44,000 bases of DNA from CAZEIW01 sp964512305 (GTDB lineage: Bacteria; Pseudomonadota; Gammaproteobacteria; Burkholderiales; Burkholderiaceae_F), in NCBI GenBank assembly GCA_964512305.1, contig CAZEIW010000113.1, positions 1 to 44,000 on the forward strand, read 5' to 3'. The notes below the pieces were generated by a model. The model was not told the origin of the DNA and did not search any database. It saw only the letters and a list, made by a program, of their open reading frames with translations. Every line of letters starts with the position of its first letter. Within the stretch, counting starts at the first letter, position 1. This document shows positions 8,031 to 15,853 of the stretch, piece after piece. A program made the translations under genes and the position numbers.

Positions 8031-8648
8031 ATGAATATCGTCGCGAACCATCCGGACCGAAACGTCATCCGCGTTCAGTTGCGGCAGAACGTGATCCTGA
8101 AGCATCTGGCCGGCGAAGAAGCGGTGGCGCTCGAATCCCACCTGACGATCGAGGATTACCGCAAGGGCGAATGCCTGCTGCACCAGGGCGCGCTCGACAT
8201 GGAGCAGTACTTCCTGGTCGAGGGCGTGCTCAAGCGCGTGGTCGCCAATGCGCAGGGCAAGGAGATGATCCTGCGCTTCGCGCACGAAGGCGACATGGAG
8301 ACGAGCTATGCCGCCTGGCGGCTCGACACGCCGGCCCCGTACAGCATCATGGCGGTGACCCGGGCGCGCGTCGCGAAGCTTTCCCTGCCGCAATGGGTGG
8401 CCTTCCTCGAACTGCACCCTCACGTCAAGGAAGTGTTCGAGTACGAAGTGATGCGGCACATGAGCGAGATCATGGCGCACATCATCACGCTGCACCTGCT
8501 CGACGCCCCCGGCCGGGTGCACCGGTTCCAGCGCAAGCACCCGGAGTTCACCGACCGGCTGCCGAAAAAGGAGCTGGCCTCGTATCTGAACCTGTGCGCG
8601 GAGACGCTGAGCCGTCTGCAGCACCAGGGAAAGATTCACCTGAAGTAG
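8031..8648 (+). CDS. Crp/Fnr-family transcriptional regulator, short C-terminus
   Basis: A 205-aa protein. Residues about 25-125 form a cyclic-nucleotide-binding-like beta barrel (YRKGECLLHQGALDMEQYFL, GKEMILRFAHEGD). A long dimer helix follows (about 128-155). The HTH at 178-200 contains ELASYLNLCAETLSRLQ. Its recognition helix carries E-T-L-S-R, the FNR-type pattern that reads TTGA half-sites, which fits the TTGAC-N4-GTCAA palindromes nearby. The only cysteines are at 48 and 189, so it is not an oxygen-sensing [4Fe-4S] FNR. The chain ends soon after the recognition helix, without the usual beta wing; some Crp-like proteins share this ending. The start at 8031 fits GAGG upstream. It is divergent from the ThDP enzyme operon and is the likely local activator. 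The effector is unknown. Confidence 0.88.
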   Translation: MNIVANHPDRNVIRVQLRQNVILKHLAGEEAVALESHLTIEDYRKGECLLHQGALDMEQYFLVEGVLKRVVANAQGKEMILRFAHEGDMETSYAAWRLDTPAPYSIMAVTRARVAKLSLPQWVAFLELHPHVKEVFEYEVMRHMSEIMAHIITLHLLDAPGRVHRFQRKHPEFTDRLPKKELASYLNLCAETLSRLQHQGKIHLK

Positions 8649-9412
8649 GCGCCGCCGGCCTGCCACACGAGGGTGAGGGCCATCGCGGCGAGTATGACCG
8701 TCAGCATCCCCCGGTAGACCTCCGGCCGAAGCCGGCTCTGGAGCCGGAATCCCAGCGCAAGTGCAGCCACCGTGATGACCGTCAGCGGCGCGGTCTCGAT
8801 CACCGTGGAGACGCCGAACTGGCCCGCGGCGCCCAGGGTTGCCGCCTGCGTCGTTCTTCCAACCAGGAAGCAGAGGTTCAGCGCCTGGGTCATCGCGACC
8901 GGTTCGACGCCGAGCGACACGAAGTAGATCAGCAGCGGCGGCACGGTCACGTTGACCGTGCCCGACAGGACTCCGGCAAGCAGCCCGAAGAGCGCGGCCG
9001 ACGCATGAGGGTAGTGCCGCAGGCGGGACCAGTCCATGCCCCGGATCCTCCCCTGCAGCAGGTGCACGCCGATCATCAGGGCCAGCAGCAGCTTGAGCAG
9101 CCGCGGATCGGCCGCCACGAGCCAGTGCGTGCCGAAGATGGTTCCCAGCAGCACCCAGGCCGCGACCGGCCAGTACCGCCCCAGGCTCGCGCGCCAGTTG
9201 CCGCCGCGCCAGATGCTGATCAGGTTGACGACGATATTGGGAACCACGGTGGCGAGCACCGCGGTCCGGACGTCGGCGATGAGCGCGACGACCGGGGTGC
9301 AGATCATGGGAAAGCCGAAACCCAGCGTCCCGTGGGCCAGCGCGGCGACGATGATCGTCGCGATCACCGCCCAGACGGCGGGCGAATGCAGCAGCGCGTC
9401 GAGCTCGGCCAT
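8636..9412 (-). CDS. TauE/SafE-family membrane permease
   Basis: A 258-aa, highly hydrophobic protein with about eight membrane segments and the two-fold repeat of the TauE/SafE (DUF81) family. The first repeat has AHGTLGFGFPMICTPVVALI and the second has GLLAGVLSGTVNVTVPPLLIY. Members are proposed exporters or importers of sulfur-containing or other organic anions. Its 3' end overlaps the 3' end of the regulator gene by 13 bp, the two genes being convergent. Its upstream region shows no copy of the palindrome found at its neighbours, so membership in their regulon is not supported. The substrate is unknown; transport of a C1/C2 anion or of a sulfonate would both fit the family. Confidence 0.85.
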   Translation of the reverse strand: MAELDALLHSPAVWAVIATIIVAALAHGTLGFGFPMICTPVVALIADVRTAVLATVVPNIVVNLISIWRGGNWRASLGRYWPVAAWVLLGTIFGTHWLVAADPRLLKLLLALMIGVHLLQGRIRGMDWSRLRHYPHASAALFGLLAGVLSGTVNVTVPPLLIYFVSLGVEPVAMTQALNLCFLVGRTTQAATLGAAGQFGVSTVIETAPLTVITVAALALGFRLQSRLRPEVYRGMLTVILAAMALTLVWQAGGAYFR

Positions 9413-9455
9413 GACAAGAGCGCCGGAAGATGGCCGGCGGCTATTTCACGGACAA

Positions 9456-9486
9456 CGCCCTTCGGCCGGCGCAGGGCCGAAGGGCG
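9456..9486 (-). terminator. Hairpin downstream of the antiporter gene
   Basis: A perfect 12-bp stem (CGCCCTTCGGCC and its complement) around a 7-nt loop, 45 bp beyond the antiporter stop codon and before the TauE-like gene. No T-run follows, so it may be a weak terminator or an mRNA-stabilising hairpin. Confidence 0.5.
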
Positions 9487-9531
9487 TCGAATGGACCGGG
9501 TGAGTGGGAGGCCGGTGCGAGGCGGCGAACC

Positions 9532-10866
9532 CTACGCCGTCGCCTCCGCGGCCACGGATTGATTGGCCCTTTGAATGTGAGCGCTGCGCAGCGGCCGCAG
9601 CACGAACCAGGCCAGCACCGCCGCCAGCGCGTTCATCACCGCCGCAGTGACGAACACCGCGTGCCAGTTGCCCGTGGAGGCCGTGAGCAGGCTCGACAGC
9701 GGTATCAGGAGCGACGCCGTCCCTTTTGCGGTGTAGAGCGTGCCTGCGTTGGCGGCGGCGAACTTGGTGCCGAAGCTGTCGGTGCAGGTCGACGGGAACA
9801 GGCTGTAGATCTCGCCCCAGGCGAAGAACACCACGCCGCTCAATATGACGAACGCGACCGGATCCTGACCCAGGTTGTAGAGGGCGAAGATGCCGACGGC
9901 CTCGAGCGCGAAGGCGATCAGCATCGTCATTTCGCGCCCGATGTGGTCGGAGACCCAGCCGAAGAACGGCCGTGTCAGCCCGTTCATGATGCGGTCGATC
10001 GACAACGCGAACAGCAGCGCCGGCAGCGTGATGCCGACCAGGCTGACCGGCGTATCGGCGAGCTTGAAATCCTTGGCGATCGGCCCGAGCTGCGCAACCG
10101 CCATCAAGCCGCCCGCGGCGACCATCACGAACATCACGTACATGACCCAGAACACCGGCTCGCGCAACATCTGCATCGGGCTGTAGTCGCGCTTGCTCTG
10201 GATGATGGCCGGTGCGATCGACGGCTTCGCCGCCTTCTTTGCCAGCGCGGCGCTCATGACCTGGCGCGGATCGGTCAGGCCAATCGAGACCAGCAGCACC
10301 ACGAGGCCCTGGATGATCCCGAAATACAGGAACGCGGATTCGTAGCCCTCGGACTTGATGATCGCCTGGATCGGGATCACGGTGAGCGCCGACCCCATGC
10401 CGAACCCGGCCGCGGTCAGCCCGACCGCAAGCCCGCGCTTGTCGGCGAACCAGCGCACCGCGTTGCCGACGCAGGTGCCGTAGACGGCGCCGGCACCGAC
10501 GCCGCTGACCGCGCCGGCGACATATAGCATCGTCAGCGAGTCGGCCATCGAATTGAACACCCATCCGAGCCCGCACAGGATTCCGCCACCCATCACCACG
10601 GGGCGCGGCCCGAAGCGGTCGACCAGATAGCCCTCGATCGGGACCAGCCATGTCTCGGTCAGGACGAAGATCGTGAACGCGACCTGGATCGCGGCCTTGG
10701 TCCAGCCGGTCTTGGCCGCGATCGGATTGACGAACAGGGTCCAACCGTACTGCAGGTTGGCGATCATGATCATGCAGACAATGCCCATGAAGAGCTGGAT
10801 CCATCGGTACGACGCGGGTTTGGCGATCGCGCTGCCCACGGCGCCGGGAACTGCATTGGCTTCCAT
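9532..10866 (-). CDS. MFS oxalate/formate antiporter-like transporter
   Basis: A 444-aa major facilitator protein with 12 predicted membrane helices. It resembles Oxalobacter OxlT: LQYGWTLFVNP in helix 1-2, VDRFGPRPVVMGGG in loop 2-3, RWFADKRGLAVGLTAAGFG mid-protein, and FAWGEIYSLFPSTCTDSFG. The two basic residues that bind oxalate in OxlT are kept: Arg299 in NGLTRPFFGWVSD and Lys381 in LYTAKGTAS. This supports a small dicarboxylate or carboxylate substrate exchanged against formate. The start at 10866 has AAGGAGG upstream; an in-frame ATG at 10902 does not look like a start. Its promoter carries the shared palindrome. Annotators often call such proteins oxalate/formate antiporters regardless of substrate, so the exact pair is unproven. 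Confidence 0.87.
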   Translation of the reverse strand: MEANAVPGAVGSAIAKPASYRWIQLFMGIVCMIMIANLQYGWTLFVNPIAAKTGWTKAAIQVAFTIFVLTETWLVPIEGYLVDRFGPRPVVMGGGILCGLGWVFNSMADSLTMLYVAGAVSGVGAGAVYGTCVGNAVRWFADKRGLAVGLTAAGFGMGSALTVIPIQAIIKSEGYESAFLYFGIIQGLVVLLVSIGLTDPRQVMSAALAKKAAKPSIAPAIIQSKRDYSPMQMLREPVFWVMYVMFVMVAAGGLMAVAQLGPIAKDFKLADTPVSLVGITLPALLFALSIDRIMNGLTRPFFGWVSDHIGREMTMLIAFALEAVGIFALYNLGQDPVAFVILSGVVFFAWGEIYSLFPSTCTDSFGTKFAAANAGTLYTAKGTASLLIPLSSLLTASTGNWHAVFVTAAVMNALAAVLAWFVLRPLRSAHIQRANQSVAAEATA

Positions 10867-10983
10867 TCGTGCCTCCTTGTCATGCCTGGCCGCGTTTCGC
10901 ATCGACCGCGGTCTGCGCGCGGAAGCGCTGCCGCATGTTCAGCGTGCCTTGGCAAGCCCGGTTTCTGTGAACAGGGCAGCGCG

Positions 10984-11026
10984 ACTGTAACGGTCAGGCT
11001 CGCGGCGGCGCCTTGACTGCGGTCAA
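10984..11026 (-). promoter_or_regulatory. Predicted Crp/Fnr-type class II promoter of the antiporter gene
   Basis: A perfect palindrome TTGACCGCAGTCAA (11026-11013, minus strand). TACAGT (10989-10984, four of six -10 matches) lies one base further away than at the other sites. The flanking AATC before and GG after the palindrome are the same as at the porin site. The predicted leader is about 112 nt. Confidence 0.65.
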
Positions 11027-11052
11027 GATTCGAAAGCCGCGGACGATGACCC

Positions 11053-13899
11053 TCAACCCGTATTGCGCAAGCCTGCCGCGACGCCGTTGATCGAGATGTG
11101 GATCGCCCGTTTCGCGCGATCGTGAACCGCCCCTTCGGCACTGCGGTAACGACGTATGAGCTCGACCTGAAGATGGTTCAGAGGGTCGAGGTACGGAAAG
11201 CGATGGCGGATCGACCCCGCCAGCGCCGGACTGCGCTGCAGCGTATCGGTTTGTCCCATGATCGAAAGGAGGTGGCGCAAGGTGAGCGCATGCTCGGCCT
11301 CGATGGCGCCGAATACCGCCTTGCGCAAACGCGCGCTGGCCACCAGCGTTGCGTACCGCGACGCAACCCCGAGGTCGGCCTTGGCGAGCACCATATCCAT
11401 GTTGGAAAGCAGGGTCGCGAAGAATGGCCACTCGCGCGCCATCCGCCTTAAGAGCGCGAGGCGCGTCGACGCGCGCCGGGGCTCACCTTCGAGCCAGGCC
11501 TCGACCGCGGCGCCAAATCCGTACCAGCCGGGCAGCAGCAGCCGGCATTGACCCCACGAGAACCCCCAGGGAATCGCGCGCAGGTCCTCGATGCGCGGCG
11601 CCGACTGGCCGCCCTTCGGGCGGCTTGCCGGGCGGCTGCCGATGTTGAGCCCGGCGATCTCGGCGATCGGCGTCGCGGCGAAGAAGTAGTCGGCGAATCC
11701 CGGCGTCTCGTACACCAAGCCGCGATACGCGCGATGCGCGAGGCCGCTCAGCTCTTCCATCGCGTCCTCGAACTGGCGTTGCGGCGCCGGCGCGATGCGC
11801 ACGCGGCGCATCGAGGGCGCAAACGAGGCCTCCAGCGTTGCGGCGACCAGCGTCTCGAGGTTGCGGCGGCCGGTCTCGGGACTCGAGAACTTGCTCGCGA
11901 TCACCTCGCCCTGTTCGGTCACCCGGATCTGGCCCGCGACCGTTCCCGGCGGCTGGGCCAGGATCGCGTCGTAGGTCGGCCCGCCGCCGCGCCCGACCGT
12001 GCCGCCGCGCCCGTGAAACAAGCGCAGCGCGATTCCCGCCTCGCCGAACAGCCTGCCCAGTGCGACCTCGGCCTTGTACAGCTCCCAATTCGACGTCAGG
12101 AAGCCGCCGTCCTTGTTGCTGTCCGAATAGCCGAGCATGATTTCCTGCGCCGCATTGTCGCCCTGCGGATAAAGGCGCACCCGCTCGCGCAAGCCGAGTG
12201 CCGCGCGCATGATCGCCGGCGCGTTGCGAAGGTCGCCGATGGTCTCGAACAGCGGGATCACGTGCAGATCGACCTCGGCCGGCGCGCCTCGCGCCGGGCA
12301 CCGCGCCAGACCCGTCTCCTTCAGCAGCAGCACGATCTCCAGCAGGTCGGACAGGCTCTCGGTGTGAGAGACGATCGTGTTGCCGACCGCCCGTTCGCCG
12401 TAGCGCTCGCGCGCGCGTCGCGCGGCCTCGAACACCGCCAGCTCGGAGCGGGTTTCGGTGCCGTAAGCGGTGAACGGCGAGCGCAGCGGCCTGGGCTGCG
12501 CCAGCTCCGCGGTCAGCAGGTCGATCCTGGCCGCTTCGTCGAGCCCCGCGTAGTCGTCGCAGACCGCGGCGCCGCGCAACAGCTCGGCCACGGTACGCTC
12601 GTGCACGTCCGAGCTCTGGCGCAGGTCGAGCGAGGCGAGATGGAACCCGAACACGTCGACGGCTTGGCGCAGCCGGCCCAGCCGCGGCTCGATCAGGGGC
12701 GCACCGAGGTTCGCGGCGAGCGACTGCGCGACGACGTCGAGGTCGGCCGAGAATTCCCGCGGCGATGCGTACGGCTCGGCGCGTCCGATCTCCTGCCGGA
12801 AGATGTGCGCATGGCCGAGCGAGCGCACATTGGCGGCCAGGCGGGCGTAGATCCCGATCAGTGCGCGCCGGTACGGCTCGCCGGCCCGGTGCGGCGAACG
12901 GTCGGGCGACTTCGATGCCAGCTCGAGCAGCCCGTCGCCGACGCCCGCCAGCAGCGAGGACACGGACAGCTCGGCGCCGAGCGCGTGCACCTCTTCGAGA
13001 TAGAACTCGAGCGCGACGCCTGCCTGGCGGTCGAGGGCCTGCTCGAGCGTGGCGGCGTCGACGTTGGGGTTGCCGTCGCGATCTCCGCCGATCCACGATC
13101 CCATCCGCAGGAAGGTCGGCAGCCGCGTCCGCGCGGTGCCCCGGCCCGATGGCCCGCGCGCCGTGCCGTCCTGCAGCAGCAGCTCGACGTCGCGATAGAG
13201 GCGGGGGATCTCGCGCAGGAAGGTGATCCGGTAGTACGACAGCGCATTGTCGATCTCGTCGGCGACGGTCAGGCGCGAGTCGCGCAGCATCCGCGTCTGC
13301 CACAGCGCCGTGACGCAGGCGCGCAGCCGCTCGTCGTTCGCGGCCCGCTCGCGCGCGGTCAGCGGCGCGTCGCGCTGCGCCAGCAGGTGCGCGATCTCTC
13401 GCTCGGTGTCGAGGATGCTCTTGCGCTGCACCTCGGTCGGATGCGCCGTCAGCACGGGCACGATCAGCGACCGCGCCAGGCAGGCGGCGATGCGGTCGCG
13501 CCGGGCGCCGGCCGCCTTGAACAGGCCGAGGGCGTGCTCGACGCTGCCGGGTCCCGGCGCGGCGCCCGCCAGCTCGCGCTCGCGGCGGGTCCGGATGTTG
13601 TGGTGGTCCTCGGCGATGTTGGCAAGGTGCGAGAAGTAGCTGAAGGCGCGCACGACGGCGTAGGTCTGCGCCGGCCGCAGGCGGTTGAGCAGGCGGTTCA
13701 TCTGCGCGCCGGCTTCCGCATCGCGGCCGCGCCGGTAGCGCACCGCGAGCTGCCGGATCGACTCGACCAGCTCGAAGATCTCGCCGCCCGCCTGCTCGCG
13801 GATCACTTCGCCGAGGACGCGGCCGAGCAGGCGGATGTCCTCGCGCAGCCGGTCGTGGCGCGGCTCGCCGGTCGTCGTTTCGGGGGCGGGTTCCGTCAT
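11053..13899 (-). CDS. ppc: Phosphoenolpyruvate carboxylase
   Basis: A 948-aa enzyme that carboxylates PEP with bicarbonate to oxaloacetate, the anaplerotic step. All hallmark motifs are present: VLTAHPTEV with the catalytic histidine, GGDRDGNPNV, LGYSDSNKDGGFLTSNW, FHGRGGTVGRGGGP, the QGEVIASKFSS segment, and IPWGFSWGQCRLLLPGWYG. The C-terminus ends ISINGVAAGLRNTG, as in functional PEPCs. It is slightly longer than the E. coli enzyme (883 aa). A LysR-type gene lies 61 bp upstream on the same strand. The promoter of ppc may be in that gap or shared with the regulator. Nothing suggests inactivation. Confidence 0.97.
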   Translation of the reverse strand: MTEPAPETTTGEPRHDRLREDIRLLGRVLGEVIREQAGGEIFELVESIRQLAVRYRRGRDAEAGAQMNRLLNRLRPAQTYAVVRAFSYFSHLANIAEDHHNIRTRRERELAGAAPGPGSVEHALGLFKAAGARRDRIAACLARSLIVPVLTAHPTEVQRKSILDTEREIAHLLAQRDAPLTARERAANDERLRACVTALWQTRMLRDSRLTVADEIDNALSYYRITFLREIPRLYRDVELLLQDGTARGPSGRGTARTRLPTFLRMGSWIGGDRDGNPNVDAATLEQALDRQAGVALEFYLEEVHALGAELSVSSLLAGVGDGLLELASKSPDRSPHRAGEPYRRALIGIYARLAANVRSLGHAHIFRQEIGRAEPYASPREFSADLDVVAQSLAANLGAPLIEPRLGRLRQAVDVFGFHLASLDLRQSSDVHERTVAELLRGAAVCDDYAGLDEAARIDLLTAELAQPRPLRSPFTAYGTETRSELAVFEAARRARERYGERAVGNTIVSHTESLSDLLEIVLLLKETGLARCPARGAPAEVDLHVIPLFETIGDLRNAPAIMRAALGLRERVRLYPQGDNAAQEIMLGYSDSNKDGGFLTSNWELYKAEVALGRLFGEAGIALRLFHGRGGTVGRGGGPTYDAILAQPPGTVAGQIRVTEQGEVIASKFSSPETGRRNLETLVAATLEASFAPSMRRVRIAPAPQRQFEDAMEELSGLAHRAYRGLVYETPGFADYFFAATPIAEIAGLNIGSRPASRPKGGQSAPRIEDLRAIPWGFSWGQCRLLLPGWYGFGAAVEAWLEGEPRRASTRLALLRRMAREWPFFATLLSNMDMVLAKADLGVASRYATLVASARLRKAVFGAIEAEHALTLRHLLSIMGQTDTLQRSPALAGSIRHRFPYLDPLNHLQVELIRRYRSAEGAVHDRAKRAIHISINGVAAGLRNTG

Positions 13900-13960
13900 G
13901 GGTTTGGCGGCATCGTGGGTGAATGTCCTGGCGCGCCCGGGTGGTACGCGCGAAAGGGCG

Positions 13961-14947
13961 CTATTTTCCCGTATTGAGGGCAGGGGGTCGGGCGGCAGCC
14001 CGGCGCGCCTTGCCCGCGCGGACGCCGGACCCGAACCCGAACATCCGCTCGATCAGTGCCGCGCCGTCGCGGACCAGGAAGTTCCTGAACGCGAGCGCGA
14101 CCGGCGGCAGGTGCTTGTTCCTGCGGTGCACCACGTACCAGTTGAAAAGGACCGGGAAGCCCTGGACATCGAGCACCGCGAGGCGCCCGAGCTGCAGTTC
14201 GAGGCTGATCGTGTGCGCCGATAGAAAGCTGAGGCCCATTTTCGCCATCACGGCCTGCTTGATGGTCTCGGTGCTGCGGATCTCCATCGCGACGTTGAGG
14301 GTCCGAATCCGCCTCCCCAGGGCCTCCTGCATCGAATTCCAGGTGTCGGAGCCGCGCTCCCGGATCACGAACGGCTCGCGGACGACGGCATCGAGCGGGA
14401 TCCGGCGCCGACTCGCCAGCGGGTGGTCCGGCGCGGCGACGATCACGTAAGGGTGCGGCGCGAAGGCCTCGTTGAGGGTGTCGAGATCGGCCGGGGGACG
14501 CACCATCACGGCGAGATCGGTGAGGTTGCCGTCGAGGCAGTGCAGCAGCTCCTCTCGGTTGTGGACCGTCAGGTTCAGCGTGATGCCGGGATGCGCGCGC
14601 GCGAATTCGGCCAGCAGGCGCGGAAAGAAGTAGTCGCCGGCGCTGATCACCGCGACGTTCAGGCGTCCGCCGGCAATGCCCTTGAGCTGGGCCATCGCCT
14701 CCTCGGCGGCCCGGAACTGGCCGAGAATCGAGCGCGCGTGCTGCAGCATCTCCGTCCCCGCGGACGTCAGGTAGATCCTGCGCCCGAGCTGCTCGAACAG
14801 AGGCAGTCCGGCATGCGCCTCGAGCTGCTTGACCTGCGTCGAGACCGCCGGCTGAGTCAGATGCAGCTCCTCGGCGGCGCGCGAGAAGCTCAGGTGGCGC
14901 GCGACCGCCTCGAACACCTTGAGCTGGCGCTGGGTCGCGTTCTTCAT
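13961..14947 (-). CDS. LysR-type transcriptional regulator, CbbR-like
   Basis: A 328-aa LTTR. The N-terminal winged HTH (residues 1-60: QRQLKVFEAVARHLSFSRAA, LTQPAVSTQVKQLE) is followed by a PBP2-like effector domain from about residue 90 (GGRLNVAVISAGDYFFPRLL). The sequence style, especially AVSTQVKQLEAHAGLPLFEQ, is that of CbbR-type regulators, which often respond to central-carbon metabolites. No RuBisCO genes are in the window. It is followed by ppc on the same strand and divergent from a 93-aa unknown protein across an AT-rich gap with a likely LTTR box. It may control either neighbour. The tail after residue 300 is basic and low-complexity. Confidence 0.88.
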   Translation of the reverse strand: MKNATQRQLKVFEAVARHLSFSRAAEELHLTQPAVSTQVKQLEAHAGLPLFEQLGRRIYLTSAGTEMLQHARSILGQFRAAEEAMAQLKGIAGGRLNVAVISAGDYFFPRLLAEFARAHPGITLNLTVHNREELLHCLDGNLTDLAVMVRPPADLDTLNEAFAPHPYVIVAAPDHPLASRRRIPLDAVVREPFVIRERGSDTWNSMQEALGRRIRTLNVAMEIRSTETIKQAVMAKMGLSFLSAHTISLELQLGRLAVLDVQGFPVLFNWYVVHRRNKHLPPVALAFRNFLVRDGAALIERMFGFGSGVRAGKARRAAARPPALNTGK

Positions 14948-14979
14948 CGGCGGATGCGGCTGAGGTATTTACGATTCAT

Positions 14980-14994
14980 TATAGTGATCATAAA
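14980..14994. promoter_or_regulatory. Likely LysR-type operator between the LTTR gene and the 93-aa gene
   Basis: TTATAGTGATCATAA is an inverted repeat of the T-N11-A type bound by LysR-family proteins, in the 115-bp divergent gap. The surrounding AT-rich stretch (14965-15016), striking in this GC-rich sequence, also offers TATTAT and TTATAG as -10 elements for the plus-strand gene. Confidence 0.6.
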
Positions 14995-15062
14995 AAACTT
15001 TAACTATTATTTATAGATGCGCCGACTTAGCATGACTCCCATACCGAGCTGGAGTCTTCGCC

Positions 15063-15344
15063 ATGCTGACCCTCGACAAGCCGCGCGCATCGCAGGACGT
15101 ATCCGAGATCGACCGCAACGCCCTCAACGCGGCGTTCGCTGAGCTCGACCTGTGCTGGTGCTGGGATTCCGAGACCTACCGCGAGCTGATGGCGTTCGGG
15201 TCCGAGCGCGAACGGCTGCTCGAATACCTGCGGCGCCAGCAACGGCACCTGCTATCCGCCTACGACCCGGACTTCCTGGTCGGCGCGATCCTGGAGGCCA
15301 AGCGCCACTACTACGACGAATTGATTGGGGCGCCCGAGCACTGA
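15063..15344 (+). CDS. Uncharacterised 93-aa protein
   Basis: A 93-aa, mostly helical, soluble protein with an unusual LCWCWDSETYRELM segment near residues 30-43 and many charged residues. It has no signal peptide or membrane segment. I do not recognise a family. The gene has GGAG at a good distance before the ATG and a well-formed AT-rich promoter region with an LTTR box, so it is probably real. The divergent CbbR-like regulator is its likeliest controller. It is followed by the repeat array, so it appears to be monocistronic. Confidence 0.7.
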   Translation: MLTLDKPRASQDVSEIDRNALNAAFAELDLCWCWDSETYRELMAFGSERERLLEYLRRQQRHLLSAYDPDFLVGAILEAKRHYYDELIGAPEH

Positions 15345-15345
15345 G

Positions 15346-15670
15346 CGGATGGCCGGGACGCGCCCGGCCATGACGATGCTTCTTGCGTTGCCCTGAATCG
15401 ATGTCATCCCCGGGCTTGTCCCGGGGATCCACGTCGGCGCAAGGAGAAGGGCTTCCAGCCCGCACCGACGTGGATGGCCGGGACAAGCCCGGCCATGACA
15501 ATGCTATCCGCGTCCTCTGTAGCAGGCGTCATCCCAGGCTTGCCGCGCGGATCCACGCCGGCGCAAGCCGAAGCGCTTCCAGCCCGCACCGACGTGGATG
15601 GCCGGGACAAGCCCGGCCATGACAATGCTATCCACGTCCTCCGTAGCAGGCGTCATCCCCGGGCTTGTCC
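15346..15670 (+). repeat. Tandem palindromic repeat, copy B (124-bp unit, about 2.6 copies)
   Basis: Hairpin elements of two alternating kinds recur: GGCCGGG/CCCGGCC at 15351-15369, 15470-15499 and 15594-15623, and CCCCGGG/CCCGGGG at 15403-15433, 15528-15556 (degenerate) and 15652-15670 (cut off). The first kind recurs exactly every 124 bp. Spacers such as GGGCTTCCAGCCCGCACCGA and CGTAGCAGGCGTCATC are conserved between copies. A single unit in opposite orientation lies at 151-329. The array behaves like a REP/BIME-type element. No spacer diversity exists, so it is not a CRISPR array. Confidence 0.9.
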
Positions 15671-15853
15671 TCATGGCAGGCCCGGACGCTGCGGCATTTA
15701 CGCGACACCGGACGCTGCGCGCCGCCGCATCGCCTCGCGGGTCGCGGTGCACGGATCGCATGCGGGGTCGGCCGTCGAGAATCGTTGCCGCGTTTGTGGT
15801 CTTCGAAGGCGCTTGCGTGCGCACGCGGTGGATCGGCCGGGCGCCCGCCGGCG
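15671..15853. other. Intergenic sequence between repeat array and dnaE2
   Basis: It follows an abruptly truncated repeat unit and precedes the 3' end of dnaE2. I see no gene, terminator or operator here, only GC-rich sequence with a short palindrome GCGTGCGCACGC. Confidence 0.5.

Noticed and set aside
9413..9531. Search for the regulon palindrome before the TauE-like gene
   Set aside because: Not found; the gap holds only the hairpin, so TauE membership in the regulon is not claimed.
11548..13977. 809-codon open frame opposite ppc
   Set aside because: Antisense shadow of a strongly conserved enzyme; no recognisable motif.
15346..15670. CRISPR array
   Set aside because: The repeated unit is 124 bp with internal hairpins and conserved spacers, no unique spacers and no cas genes.
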